A DNA stretch of 64,000 nt from assembly GCF_012034245.1 (NCBI RefSeq), contig NZ_JAATEO010000016.1:1-64000 (forward strand). Direction: 5' to 3'. The stretch is from Micromonospora thermarum. GTDB lineage: Bacteria; Actinomycetota; Actinomycetes; Mycobacteriales; Micromonosporaceae. Made by a program: the position numbers and the translations under genes. This document shows positions 8,527-16,837 of the stretch, piece by piece (the first letter of the stretch is position 1; every line of letters begins with the position of its first letter). The notes below the pieces were generated by a model. That model was not told the origin of the DNA, did no database searches, and saw only the letters and a program-made list of their open reading frames with translations.

Positions 8527-9015
8527 ATGCAGCCACACCCGAACGTACGGGCGGTGCAGGAGGCGCTCGATGGTGCGGACGCCCGCGACGGCTCCGGCAC
8601 GCCGAGCGCCATCCGCCTGCTGCCCGACGCGGTCCACACCGCCGCGGCCGCCGCCGAGGCACTCGGCGTCGAGGTCGGACAGATCGCCAACTCACTCGTC
8701 TTCGAGGCCGACGGCGCACCGCTGCTCGTGCTGACCTCCGGGGCCCACCGGGTGGACACCGCCGGCCTCGCCGCGTCGATCGGGGTCACCCGGCTACGGC
8801 GGGCCACGCCGGACTTCGTCCGCGAACACACCGGGCAGGCGATCGGCGGTGTCGCCCCGGTCGGCCACCCGCGGCCGCTGCGCACCCTGGTGGACACGGC
8901 CCTCGAGACGTACGACGAGATCTGGGCCGCCGGGGGTGTCCCCCGGGCGGTCTTCCCCACCACGTACCCCGAACTGCTCCGGGTGACCGGCGGCACGCCG
9001 GCCGAGGTGGCGTGA
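8527..9015 (+). CDS. YbaK/ProX-type aminoacyl-tRNA deacylase family protein
   Basis: A 162-residue single-domain protein of the YbaK/EbsC family. Features include QIANSLVFEADGAPLLVLTS, the SGAHRVD segment and the C-terminal YDEIWAAGGVPRAVFPTTY signature. Family members hydrolyse mischarged aminoacyl-tRNA, most often Cys-tRNA(Pro) or Ala-tRNA(Pro); specificity cannot be read here. Its TGA overlaps the GTG start of the next gene (GTGA), so it is probably co-translated with the carotenoid-type genes, perhaps only because of compact packing. Confidence 0.88.
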   Translation: MQPHPNVRAVQEALDGADARDGSGTPSAIRLLPDAVHTAAAAAEALGVEVGQIANSLVFEADGAPLLVLTSGAHRVDTAGLAASIGVTRLRRATPDFVREHTGQAIGGVAPVGHPRPLRTLVDTALETYDEIWAAGGVPRAVFPTTYPELLRVTGGTPAEVA

Positions 9016-9791
9016 GCGAACGGACCGACCGCGTGAGCCCGGCCGACCGCGGGGAGCCCGTCCCCGACCTGGTCACCCTGCACGTGTGGCGCACCGCCCG
9101 GGGCGGGCTGCCCCGGGCGCTGGTCCGGATGGCGCGCGACACGCGCCGGCTGCGCGCACTGCCCGGCGTCCGCTTCGCCAAGCTCCTCGGCACCGGGACC
9201 GGCACCGGCTTCGGGCCGGGTGACGTGGACCCGACCCGGTGGGCGGCCCTGACGGTGTGGGACTCCCCCGCCGCGGCGGCCGGCTTCGACGGCTCCCCGG
9301 TGGGGCGGGCCTGGGCACGGCTCGCGCGCGCCGCCGTCCGGGTCGACCTGCGTCCCCTCACCAGCCGGGGCGAGTGGGCCGGCCGTCGGCCGTTCGGCGA
9401 CCCGCCCGGCGGGCGGGCCGACGGCCCGGTGCTCGCGCTGACCCGGGCCCGGCTGCGCCCCGCCCGGGCGGTCACCTTCTGGCGGGCGGTTCCGCCGGTG
9501 GCGACCGCGCTGCGCGCCGCGCCCGGCCTGCTCGCCCGGTTCGGCGTCGGGGAGGCGCCGCTGGGCTGGCAGGGCACGGTCAGCGTGTGGCGCGACCCGG
9601 CGGACCTGGTCGCGTTCGCGTACCGTCACCCGGAGCACCGGGCCGCGATCATCCGGACGCCTACCGAGGGGTGGTACGCGGAGGAGCTCTTCGCGCGGTT
9701 CGCGGTGCGCGACGTGGTCGGTGACCGCACGGTGCTGGGGTGGGTCGCGGACGACGCGGGTACGGCGGAGGGGCCGCGTGAGCGAGCGTAG
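9012..9791 (+). CDS. CrtA-like (spheroidene monooxygenase-type) protein
   Basis: Up to 259 residues, from the GTG overlapping the previous stop; an in-frame GTG at 9033 is an alternative. Features of the spheroidene monooxygenase family include LVTLHVWRTARGGLPRALVR near the start, FAKLLGTGTGTGF, an ALTVWDSPAAAAGF segment, and later FWRAVPPVATAL with a repeat of the domain (VSVWRDPADLVAFAYRHPEH). CrtA enzymes oxidise carotenoid end groups at C-2. Its place upstream of cruF-, glycosyltransferase- and crtI-type genes supports a carotenoid role, but the exact reaction is inference. Confidence 0.72.
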   Translation: MSERTDRVSPADRGEPVPDLVTLHVWRTARGGLPRALVRMARDTRRLRALPGVRFAKLLGTGTGTGFGPGDVDPTRWAALTVWDSPAAAAGFDGSPVGRAWARLARAAVRVDLRPLTSRGEWAGRRPFGDPPGGRADGPVLALTRARLRPARAVTFWRAVPPVATALRAAPGLLARFGVGEAPLGWQGTVSVWRDPADLVAFAYRHPEHRAAIIRTPTEGWYAEELFARFAVRDVVGDRTVLGWVADDAGTAEGPRERA

Positions 9792-9857
9792 CGAGCGAAC
9801 CATCAGGCACAGCAGCGCGGCGCCTCGCGCCGCCGCCGAGCGGAGCGAGGTGACGGC

Positions 9858-9912
9858 GTGAGCGCGAGGAGTGAGCCGGGTTGCGGGCCCCCGCAGTCGG
9901 TAACGAGGGAAG
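9858..9912 (+). repeat. GC-rich intergenic repeat, copy 1
   Basis: The segment begins TGAGCGCGAGGAGTGAGC and runs on to a GCGGG-CCCGCAGTCGG part. Related sequences occur on the minus strand at 22630-22672 and 48850-48960. It is preceded by a second repetitive piece (GAGCGAGCGTAGCGAGCGAA) that contains the TAG stop of the CrtA-like gene. It fills most of the 128 bp between that gene and the GNAT gene. Confidence 0.6.
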
Positions 9913-9919
9913 GTACGGC

Positions 9920-10489
9920 ATGAGGCTGGTGCGGTGGACACCGGAGGATCTCGTCCGACGGCTGGACGACGTGGTGGCCGTCTACGGCGAGGCGATGGGG
10001 TACCGCACCGACCTGCTGGAGGCCCGCCGCGGCTACATCGCCACCCACGTCCGGCGGCCCGGCTTCCGCGCCGTCGCCAGCCTCACCACCGAAGGCCACC
10101 TGGCCGGCTTCGGCTACGGCTACCTGGGCGCGGCCGGCCAGTGGTGGCACGACCAGGTGTGGCGCGCGCTGGACCCGGCCGCCCGGCAGCGCTGGCTGGG
10201 CAACTGCTTCGAGGTCGTGGAGCTGCACGTCCGGCCGCCCGCGCAGGGGCACGGCCTCGGCGCGGGGCAGTTGCGCGCGCTGCTCACCATGGCCGAGGGG
10301 ACGACCACCCTGCTGTCCACGCCGGAGGCGGACGAGCAGCGGTCCCGCGCCTGGCGGCTGTACCGGCGCTTCGGCTTCGTCGACATCCTGCGCGACTTCC
10401 ACTTCCCCGGCGACGAACGCCCGTTCGGGGTGCTCGGCCGGGACCTGCCGCTGGCCGCCCCCACCTCCCCGGCGCCGGCCGCGGCATGA
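9920..10489 (+). CDS. GNAT-family N-acetyltransferase
   Basis: A 189-residue protein starting at ATG 9920 (MRLVRWTPEDLVRRLDDVV), which has GAGGGAAGG upstream. An in-frame ATG at 9881 lies within repeat sequence and is less likely. The acetyl-CoA loop region reads VVELHVRPPAQGHGLGAGQL near residues 95-114, followed by the late-domain RLYRRFGFVDI. The acceptor is unknown. Its stop overlaps the start of the CruF-like gene by 4 bp, so it is coupled to the carotenoid set; acyl modification of a glycosylated carotenoid is a possibility, but a general GNAT role is equally allowed. Confidence 0.8.
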   Translation: MRLVRWTPEDLVRRLDDVVAVYGEAMGYRTDLLEARRGYIATHVRRPGFRAVASLTTEGHLAGFGYGYLGAAGQWWHDQVWRALDPAARQRWLGNCFEVVELHVRPPAQGHGLGAGQLRALLTMAEGTTTLLSTPEADEQRSRAWRLYRRFGFVDILRDFHFPGDERPFGVLGRDLPLAAPTSPAPAAA

Positions 10490-11355
10490 CCGGTCCCGCA
10501 CCGGCGACCCGCGCCACCCGCCCGGCCTGGGCGCTGCTGGCCGTGCTGGTGCTGGCGCAGATCTGTTACCCGCTGGCCGCCGGGGAGACCCGGGCCGGGC
10601 TCACCGTCGCCACGGTGGTGCTGGGCTACCTGCTCTCGGTCGGCCACGCGCTACTCAGCCGCGGCCCGCGGGCGGCGGCGGCGCTGGTCGCGGTGGCCAC
10701 CGGGGGCGGCTTCGCCATCGAGGCGCTCGGCGTGGCCACCGGGTTCCCGTTCGGCAGCTACGACTACTCCGGCCAGCTCGGCCCGAAGCTGGCCGGCGTG
10801 CCGCTGGTCATCCCCCTCGCCTGGACCTGGATGGCCTGGCCGGCGTGGCTGGCGGCGGTACGGCTCACCGGCGGCGGGCCGACCCGCGGATCCGGCGGCG
10901 CCGGGGTCGGGCGAACCGCCCGACGGATCGCGCTGGCGGCACTCGGCCTGGCCACCTGGGACCTCTTCCTCGACCCGCAGATGGTCGCCGAGGGTTACTG
11001 GGTCTGGCGGGACGCCACCCCCGCGCTGCCCGGCCTGCCCGGCATCCCGGTCAGCAACTACCTGGGCTGGCTGCTCTTCGCGGTACTGCTGATGAGCGCA
11101 CTGCGTCCGCTGGCCGGGCCCGCCGTCGCCGCCACCGACGGCCGCGACGACCCGATGCTCGCGCTCTACCTGTGGACGTACGCCTCCAGCGTGCTGGCCC
11201 ACGCCGTCTTTCTCGACCTGCCCGCCTCGGCGCTGTGGGGCGCGGCCGGCATGGCGGTGACGGCCGTCCCGCTGGCGGTGACGCTGCTCCGCACAGGTCG
11301 CCACCCCGGTCCGGCCGACCGGAACCCCCGCCCGCGCGTGGACGCGCCGGCATGA
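10486..11355 (+). CDS. cruF: CruF-like carotenoid biosynthesis membrane protein
   Basis: A 289-residue membrane protein with about seven hydrophobic segments, beginning at the ATG that overlaps the GNAT stop. Family signatures of the carotenoid hydratase CruF/DUF422 are visible: EALGVATGFPFGSYDYSG, then LGLATWDLFLDPQMVAEGYW and GIPVSNYLGWLL. CruF hydrates the C-1' position of the psi end group of acyclic carotenoids. Neighbouring genes for a glycosyltransferase and a desaturase fit a route to a 1'-glycosylated carotenoid. Confidence 0.88.
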   Translation: MTGPAPATRATRPAWALLAVLVLAQICYPLAAGETRAGLTVATVVLGYLLSVGHALLSRGPRAAAALVAVATGGGFAIEALGVATGFPFGSYDYSGQLGPKLAGVPLVIPLAWTWMAWPAWLAAVRLTGGGPTRGSGGAGVGRTARRIALAALGLATWDLFLDPQMVAEGYWVWRDATPALPGLPGIPVSNYLGWLLFAVLLMSALRPLAGPAVAATDGRDDPMLALYLWTYASSVLAHAVFLDLPASALWGAAGMAVTAVPLAVTLLRTGRHPGPADRNPRPRVDAPA

Positions 11356-11398
11356 GCGGGCGGAGCGCCGGCCGGAGCGGGCGTGCCGGGGCGGCGGC

Positions 11399-12526
11399 GT
11401 GAGCGTCCTGCTGGCGCTGCTGGCGGGGGTGGCCGTGCTGACCGCGCACACCGCCGTCAACGCCGGCCGGTGGCTGCGCCGCCCCGCCGCCGCGCCGGCC
11501 GACGTGACCGAGACGGTGGCCGTGCTGCTGCCGCTGCGCGACGAGGCGGCCCGGGTCACCCCGTGCCTGCGCGCGCTGCTGGCCCAGCGCGGTGTGCCGC
11601 GGCTTCGGATCGTGGTGCTCGACGACGGGTCGACCGACGGCACCGCCGACGTGGTCCGCGCGGTCGCCGCTGACGATCCGCGGGTCACCCTGCTCGACGG
11701 CGCCACCCCGCCGCCCGGCTGGCTGGGCAAGCCCCACGCCTGCTGGCAGCTCGCCACGCGCGCCGACCCGGCCGCCACCGTGCTGGCGTTCGTCGACGCC
11801 GACGTGGTCCTCGCCCCGGACGCGGTGGCCGCGGCGGTCGGCGAACTGCGCGCCGCGCGCGTGACGCTGCTGTCGCCGTACCCCCGGATCGTGGTGGCGA
11901 CGGCGGCCGACCGGCTGGTCCAGCCGCTGCTGCAGTGGCTGTGGCTGACCTTCCTGCCGCTGCGCGCGATGGAACGCTCGGCGCGACCGTCCCTGGCGGC
12001 GGCCGGCGGGCAGTTCCTGGTGGTGGACCGGGCCGGCTACACCGCCGCGGGCGGGCACGCGGCGGTGGCCGACCGGATCCTGGAGGACGTCGAGCTCGCC
12101 CGGGCGGTCAAGCGGGCCGGCGGCCGGATCGCCCTGGCCGACGGCTCGCGGCTGGCCACCTGTCGGATGTACGACGACTGGCCGCAGCTGCGCGACGGCT
12201 ACACCAAGTCGCTGTGGGCCACGTTCGGGCACCCCGTCGCGGCCGGCGCGGTGGTCGCGCTGCTGCTCCTGCTCTACACCGCTCCGCCGCTGGTGGCCGT
12301 GGCCGCGCTGGCCGCCGGCGCGCCGGGGGTGGCCGCCGGCGCCGCCGGGGCGTACCTGCTGGGGGTCGCCGGTCGGGTGGTCAGCGCGCGGGCGACCGGC
12401 GGCCGGTGGTGGCCCGACGCGCTCGCACACCCCGTGTCGGTCGCGGTCCTCGGTTGGCTGACCCTGCGGTCGTACCATCTGCGGAAGCGGCGGCGCCTGA
12501 CCTGGCGGGGCCGTCCGGTCGTCTAG
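11399..12526 (+). CDS. family 2 glycosyltransferase (probable carotenoid glycosyltransferase)
   Basis: A 375-residue GT2 enzyme starting at GTG 11399. One N-terminal hydrophobic segment is followed by the nucleotide-sugar fold: VAVLLPLRDEA, VLDDGSTDGT, then the metal-binding FVDADV; an acceptor-site motif ILEDVELARAVKRAGG; and a C-terminal membrane part of about three helices from residue 280. Such enzymes in actinobacterial carotenoid loci glucosylate the 1'-hydroxyl made by CruF. The sugar and acceptor are inferred from the neighbours only. The next gene follows after 15 bp. Confidence 0.85.
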   Translation: MSVLLALLAGVAVLTAHTAVNAGRWLRRPAAAPADVTETVAVLLPLRDEAARVTPCLRALLAQRGVPRLRIVVLDDGSTDGTADVVRAVAADDPRVTLLDGATPPPGWLGKPHACWQLATRADPAATVLAFVDADVVLAPDAVAAAVGELRAARVTLLSPYPRIVVATAADRLVQPLLQWLWLTFLPLRAMERSARPSLAAAGGQFLVVDRAGYTAAGGHAAVADRILEDVELARAVKRAGGRIALADGSRLATCRMYDDWPQLRDGYTKSLWATFGHPVAAGAVVALLLLLYTAPPLVAVAALAAGAPGVAAGAAGAYLLGVAGRVVSARATGGRWWPDALAHPVSVAVLGWLTLRSYHLRKRRRLTWRGRPVV

Positions 12527-12541
12527 GTCTGGGGGCGCGGC

Positions 12542-14029
12542 ATGGCGCGGATCGTGGTCGTCGGCGCCGGGGTGGGTGGCCTCGCGACCGCCGCCCGGTT
12601 GGCCACCACCGGGCACGAGGTCACCGTCTTCGAGCAGGGCGACACGGTCGGCGGCAAGCTCGGCCGGTACGTGCACGACACCCCGGCCGGCCCGTTCCAC
12701 TTCGACACCGGGCCCAGCCTGCTCACCCTGCCGCAGGTGCTCCACGACCTGTTCGAGGACACCGGCGCGAAGCTCGACGAGTACCTGGACCTGGTCCCGC
12801 TGGACCCGATCGTGCGGCACGTCTTCGCCCACGGCGGGCCGACCCTCGACTCCTGCGCCGACCCGGCCGCATTCGCCAACCGGATCGGCGCGGCCTTCGG
12901 CGACCGGGCGGCGGCGGACTGGCAGCGCCTGTGGCGGCGCGCCGAGCGGGTCTGGACGGCCTCGGAGCGGGACATCCTGCGCCGCCGCGTCGACTCGCCC
13001 CGGGACCTGGCGGCACTGGCGTGGCGGTTGGGTGACCTGGCCGCGATCGGGCCGGGCCGCACCCTGCGCGGGCTGGGCCGCTCGCACCTGTCCGACCCCC
13101 GGCTGCGGATGCTGCTCGACCGGTACGCCACCTACACCGGCGCCGACCCCCGCCGGGCGCCGGCCGCGCTGGTCGCCGTGCCGTACGCCGAGCTGGCCTT
13201 CGGCGGCTGGTACCTGCGCGGCGGGCTGGGCACGCTGGCCGACGCGCTGCTGACCCGCTGCCTGGACCTCGGCGTCGTCGTGCAGACCGGCGCCCGGGTC
13301 ACCCGGATCGACGCGGCGGGCGGGCGGGTGCACGGCGTACGCCTCGCCAACCAGGCCGCCCCGGTCCCCGCCGACGTGGTGGTGGCCAACGTCGACGCGC
13401 TCACCGTCTACCGGGACCTGCTGCCCTCGCCGCGCCGGCTGGCCGGGCTGGCCGACCGCAGCCTCGCCGGCTTCGTGCTGCTGCTCGGCGTACGCGGCGA
13501 CTCCGGGCTGGCGCACCACACGGTCTTCTTCCCCGGCGACTACGACGCCGAGTTCGACGCGGTCTTCGGGGCGCCGGGGCGGGGTGTCCGGGCCCGCCCC
13601 GCGACCGACCCGACGGTCTTCGTCACCGTCGCCGACGACGAGATGGTCCGCCCGGCCGGGCACGAGGCATGGTTCGTGCTGGTCAACGCCGCCCGGCACG
13701 GCACCGCCGCCGGTGCGGTGGACTGGCGGCGGCCCGGCCTCGCCGAGGCGTACGCGGACCACGTCCTGGACGTGCTGGCCGCCCGTGGCGTGGACGTGCG
13801 GGACCGGCTGGTGTTCCGGGAGATCCGCACCCCGGCGGACCTGGACACCGCGACCGGCGCGCCGGGCGGGACGATCTACGGCACGGCCGGTGGCCTGCTC
13901 CGCCCGCCCAACCGGGGGGCGGCCCGCGGGCTGTGGCTGGTCGGCGGATCCAGCCACCCGGGCGGCGGCCTGCCGATGGTGACCCTCTCCGCCCAGATCG
14001 TCGCCGAGGAGATCGGCCCCGCCTGGTGA
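12542..14029 (+). CDS. CrtI/CrtD-type FAD-dependent carotenoid desaturase
   Basis: A 495-residue flavoprotein. The N-terminal dinucleotide-binding motif is VVVGAGVGGLATAARLA, followed by FEQGDTVGGKLGRY and HFDTGPSLLTLPQ; the C-terminal FAD signature is GGSSHPGGGLPMVTLSAQI. All are standard for the phytoene desaturase family. Sitting beside CruF- and glycosyltransferase-type genes and without phytoene synthase or lycopene cyclase, it is more likely a 3',4'-desaturase (CrtD role) acting on a hydrated end group than the primary phytoene desaturase. That assignment is inference. Confidence 0.88.
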   Translation: MARIVVVGAGVGGLATAARLATTGHEVTVFEQGDTVGGKLGRYVHDTPAGPFHFDTGPSLLTLPQVLHDLFEDTGAKLDEYLDLVPLDPIVRHVFAHGGPTLDSCADPAAFANRIGAAFGDRAAADWQRLWRRAERVWTASERDILRRRVDSPRDLAALAWRLGDLAAIGPGRTLRGLGRSHLSDPRLRMLLDRYATYTGADPRRAPAALVAVPYAELAFGGWYLRGGLGTLADALLTRCLDLGVVVQTGARVTRIDAAGGRVHGVRLANQAAPVPADVVVANVDALTVYRDLLPSPRRLAGLADRSLAGFVLLLGVRGDSGLAHHTVFFPGDYDAEFDAVFGAPGRGVRARPATDPTVFVTVADDEMVRPAGHEAWFVLVNAARHGTAAGAVDWRRPGLAEAYADHVLDVLAARGVDVRDRLVFREIRTPADLDTATGAPGGTIYGTAGGLLRPPNRGAARGLWLVGGSSHPGGGLPMVTLSAQIVAEEIGPAW

Positions 14030-14030
14030 G

Positions 14031-14063
14031 GGGAAGGCCCTTCTCGACGCGTGAAGGGCTCCC
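14031..14063. terminator. hairpin between convergent genes
   Basis: A stem GCCCTTC (14037-14043) with GAAGGGC (14053-14059) around a 9-base loop, extended imperfectly by GGGA/TCCC. It lies immediately after the desaturase stop, facing the convergent CDP-alcohol phosphotransferase. No U tract follows, as is usual in high-GC genomes. Confidence 0.5.
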
Positions 14064-14140
14064 TGGTCACACCGGCACGGGCCCGGACGGCGGCTCCGGC
14101 CGGGGGCGTCCCGCCCGGACGCCGGCCGGGTCCCGCGACC

Positions 14141-14830
14141 TCAGCCGGCGTCGATCAGGGTGCGGCGGACGGCCGCCAGCAGCTGCCCCAGGCCGAAACC
14201 GGCGAGCAGCACCCACACGGCGGTCGCCATGGTGATCGTGCCGGCGGCCAGGTCCGGGTCGATCAGTCCGGTCAGGCCGGCCAGCAGCAGGCCGGCCAGG
14301 GCCACCGAGACGCGCGTCGGGCGCTCCCCCACGGTCACCGCGCCGATCTCCCGCATGCCGGCGGAGACCGCCCGTGCCCGCACGTACTCGTGCAGCCAGG
14401 AGAGCCCACCGCCGGCGGCCACCAGCGCGCCGGGGGCGCCGATCAGCCAGAACGCGACCAGCCAGGCCGCCTCGCCGAGCCGGTCCGCCACCGAGTCGTA
14501 GACGTACCCGAGCCGGGTGGTGCGGTTCGTCGCGACCGCGACCGCCCCGTCGACGCTGTCCGCCACCGAGGCGAGCAGCACGAACAGCGCGCCGAGGAAC
14601 GGCCCGTCCTGGGGTCGTACGGCGAACAGCGGCACACAGAGGCAGAGCAGCACCCCCACCACGGTGACCGCGGTCGGGGTGACCCGCAGCCGGCCCAGCA
14701 CGAAGCCCACGTGGTACGCGACGCGCAGCCAGGCGCGGACGACCGGGGCGGCGGCGCGGGGATCGAAGCCCCCGTGCAGGCGTGCCCAGGCCGTCGCGTA
14801 CTGGTCCCAGTTCAGCTGTGTGCCCACCAC
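14141..14830 (-). CDS. CDP-alcohol phosphatidyltransferase family membrane protein
   Basis: A 229-residue protein with about five hydrophobic segments. The CDP-alcohol phosphotransferase motif appears as DSVDGAVAV...G...D...D: the four aspartates and glycines are kept, but the Arg normally after DGxxA is Val. These enzymes transfer a CMP-linked alcohol phosphate in phospholipid head-group synthesis. The acceptor is unknown. It starts 43 bp after the metF stop on the same strand, so the two probably form an operon. Confidence 0.85.
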   Translation of the reverse strand: MVGTQLNWDQYATAWARLHGGFDPRAAAPVVRAWLRVAYHVGFVLGRLRVTPTAVTVVGVLLCLCVPLFAVRPQDGPFLGALFVLLASVADSVDGAVAVATNRTTRLGYVYDSVADRLGEAAWLVAFWLIGAPGALVAAGGGLSWLHEYVRARAVSAGMREIGAVTVGERPTRVSVALAGLLLAGLTGLIDPDLAAGTITMATAVWVLLAGFGLGQLLAAVRRTLIDAG

Positions 14831-14873
14831 GGATCAACCGTCGCACCTGTCGGGAGGTGTCGCGGCACGTAGG

Positions 14874-15791
14874 TCACACCCGGGCGCCGGCTTGCAGGTT
14901 CTGCCAGATCTCCCGAGTGGCCGTCGACCGGTTGAAGGTGATGAAGTGGATCCCCGGCACACCCTCGTCGAGCAGCCGACGGCACATCTCGCTGGCCTGC
15001 TCGACGCCGAGCCGGCGGACCGCCTCCGGATCGTCGGCGACCTTCTCGAAGCGCGCGGCCAGGGCGGGCGGGAAGGGCGCGCCGGAGAGCTGCACCGACC
15101 GCTCGATGGTGCTGATCTGGGTCACCGGCATGACGCCGGGCAGGATCGGGGTGTCGCAGCCCGACGCGGCCACCCGGTCCCGCAGCCGCAGGTAGTCCTC
15201 CGCGTCGAAGAACATCTGGGTGATCGCGAACTCGGCGCCGGCCCGGCACTTCCGGACGAAGTACGCCGTGTCGGTGGCGATGTCGGGCGAGCGGGGGTGC
15301 TTGTACGGGAAGGCGGCGACGCCCACGCTGAAGTCGCCGGAGTCCCGTACCAGCCGCACCAGGTCCTCCGCGTAGAGCACGCCCTCCGGGTGCGGGACCC
15401 ACTCGCCGGTGGGGTCGCCCGGCGGGTCGCCGCGCACCGCGAGCACGTTGCGCACGCCCGCGGCGGCGAGCCGCCCGATCACGTGGCGCAGCTCGGCGAC
15501 CGAGTGGTTGACCGCGGTCAGGTGCGCCATCGGCAGCAGGGTGGTCTCGGTGGCGATCCGCTCGGTGACCGCGACCGTCGTGTCCCGCGTCGACCCGCCG
15601 GCGCCGTAGGTGATCGAGACGAACGACGGCCGCAGCGACTCCAGCTCACGGATGGCCTGCCAGAGCAGCCGCTCGCCCTGCTCGGTCTTCGGTGGCATGA
15701 ACTCGAAGGAGAACGTCGGCTGGTGGTCGCGGATCAACTCCCCGATCGCCGGCTGGGGATTGGGGAGGACCGAGGGGAGACCGAGAGCCAC
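14874..15791 (-). CDS. metF: methylenetetrahydrofolate reductase
   Basis: A 305-residue TIM-barrel flavoenzyme of the MetF type. Signatures include FSFEFMPPKTEQGE near the start, VSITYGAGGSTRDTT, LAVRGDPPGD, and AEFAITQMFFDAEDYLRL with the conserved Gln and Phe. It would reduce 5,10-methylene-THF to 5-methyl-THF for methionine synthesis. Length matches the family. The closest gene-order counterpart in mycobacteria is Rv2172c, also next to an idsA-type gene. Confidence 0.95.
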   Translation of the reverse strand: MALGLPSVLPNPQPAIGELIRDHQPTFSFEFMPPKTEQGERLLWQAIRELESLRPSFVSITYGAGGSTRDTTVAVTERIATETTLLPMAHLTAVNHSVAELRHVIGRLAAAGVRNVLAVRGDPPGDPTGEWVPHPEGVLYAEDLVRLVRDSGDFSVGVAAFPYKHPRSPDIATDTAYFVRKCRAGAEFAITQMFFDAEDYLRLRDRVAASGCDTPILPGVMPVTQISTIERSVQLSGAPFPPALAARFEKVADDPEAVRRLGVEQASEMCRRLLDEGVPGIHFITFNRSTATREIWQNLQAGARV

Positions 15792-16085
15792 GTCACGACT
15801 CTAGCGGTGCGGGGCCGGCCGTACCCATGCCCTTCCCACGCGGCGGACGGGTGACGGCGGGCACGGGGCCACGGCAGCGCCGGCCGGTGCCGCCGCGCGG
15901 GTCGCCGGCACGGCAGGGGCGGTCGGTGGCCGGAAGCGTCACACCCCCGGCGTAGAACGGTGTCCGCGCGGAGCGGGCCGGCCGGGGTGCCGGTCCGTCG
16001 GGGGCACGCGCGGGGGTCAGGCCGATCGGCGGCGCACCGGTCCCGTCCGGGGCGGCCGCCGCCGCACCGACCCGCCGGAGGCCCG
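15792..16085. other. intergenic stretch upstream of XRE gene
   Basis: The 294 bp between the divergent metF and XRE genes show no convincing ORF, RNA gene or repeat. The segment should hold both promoters, but no clear -35/-10 pair was recognised. Confidence 0.5.
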
Positions 16086-16837
16086 ATGCCGCCCGTCCCG
16101 TCCGATCCGCCCCAGCTCGGGCCCTTGCTCGCCCGGCTCCGCCGAGCCCGGGGCTGGAGCCAGGCGCGGCTGGCCGCCGCCCTCTGCGCCGCCTCGGGGG
16201 TGCCCACGCTCAGCCGGCACGAGGTCTCGCGATGGGAGCGGCAGCTCCGCGTACCCGGCGGCTTCTGGCTGGGGTGGCTCGCCGCCGTCCTCGCGGTGCC
16301 GCTGGAGGTGCTGGGCCGGGCCGCGGCACACGCCCGCCGCCCGTCGCGGGCCGGCGACGTCCGCTCCCGTTCGGCGGCCCCGCGCCGGCCCGGCGCCCCC
16401 GCGGCGCCGCCCGCGACCGCGCCGCTCCCCGGAGCCCGCCCACGGGCCCGCACGGCGTCCGCGGCTCGCCGGCGAACGGCCGGCGGCGACGAACGGGCCG
16501 GGGCGCCCCGGCCGGCGCGCCCGCCCGGCCGGGGCCCACCCGATCCGGGTCCGTTCGGCCGCGGTCCTCCGGGCGGCGGTCCGCCCGGCCGGGGTCCGCC
16601 CGACGCGGCTCCGCCCGGCCGGGGTCCGCCCGACGCGGCTCCGCCCGGCCGGGGTCCGCCCGACGCGGCTCCGCCCGGCCGGGGTCCGCCCGACGCGGCT
16701 CCGCCCGGCGGCGGTCGGCCCGGCGGCGGTCGGCCCGGCGGCGGTCGGCCCGGCCGGGGCCCGCCCGGCCGTACGGCGCGCCGTGCCCACCCGCCGGTAC
16801 GTCACGGGCGGCGCGACCGGCTAGCGTCGGGGCGTGA
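16086..16837 (+). CDS. XRE helix-turn-helix protein with repeat-rich tail; 3' end uncertain
   Basis: From ATG 16086 the protein reads MPPVPSDPPQLGPLLARLRR and continues into a normal XRE domain (ARGWSQARLAAAL, LSRHEVSRWERQ) within the first 85 residues. It then becomes a disordered Arg/Pro/Gly tail with four copies of a 10-residue unit (GPPDAAPPGR). The original frame has no stop until 17594, far inside the polyprenyl synthase gene, which is implausible. A shift to the +2 frame would end at TGA 16835-16837, giving a GTGA overlap with the next gene. A frameshift in the repeat tract, real or from sequencing, is therefore likely. Target unknown. Confidence 0.5.
16591..16755 (+). repeat. four 30-bp tandem repeats plus 15-bp repeats
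   Basis: Four 30-bp units at 16591-16620, 16621-16650, 16651-16680 and 16681-16710 are identical except that the last base of the fourth is G rather than C. They are followed by three 15-bp units (GCGGTCGGCCCGGCG) at 16711-16755, the last one imperfect. The 30-bp units encode GPPDAAPPGR in the XRE frame. Because both periods are multiples of three, copy-number changes would not alter the frame. Confidence 0.9.

Noticed and set aside
11051..13957. 968-codon minus-strand open frame across the carotenoid genes
   Set aside because: It spans three well-supported plus-strand genes, is rich in Gly/Arg/Pro/Gln and has no domain; antisense shadow.
16591..16755. Possible CRISPR-like array
   Set aside because: The repeats are directly adjacent with no spacers and encode protein in frame.
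16017..16805. Minus-strand frame encoding GRSRVGRTPA-type repeats
   Set aside because: The repeat comes from the 30-bp DNA repeats read backwards; no start context or homology. The XRE frame is better supported.
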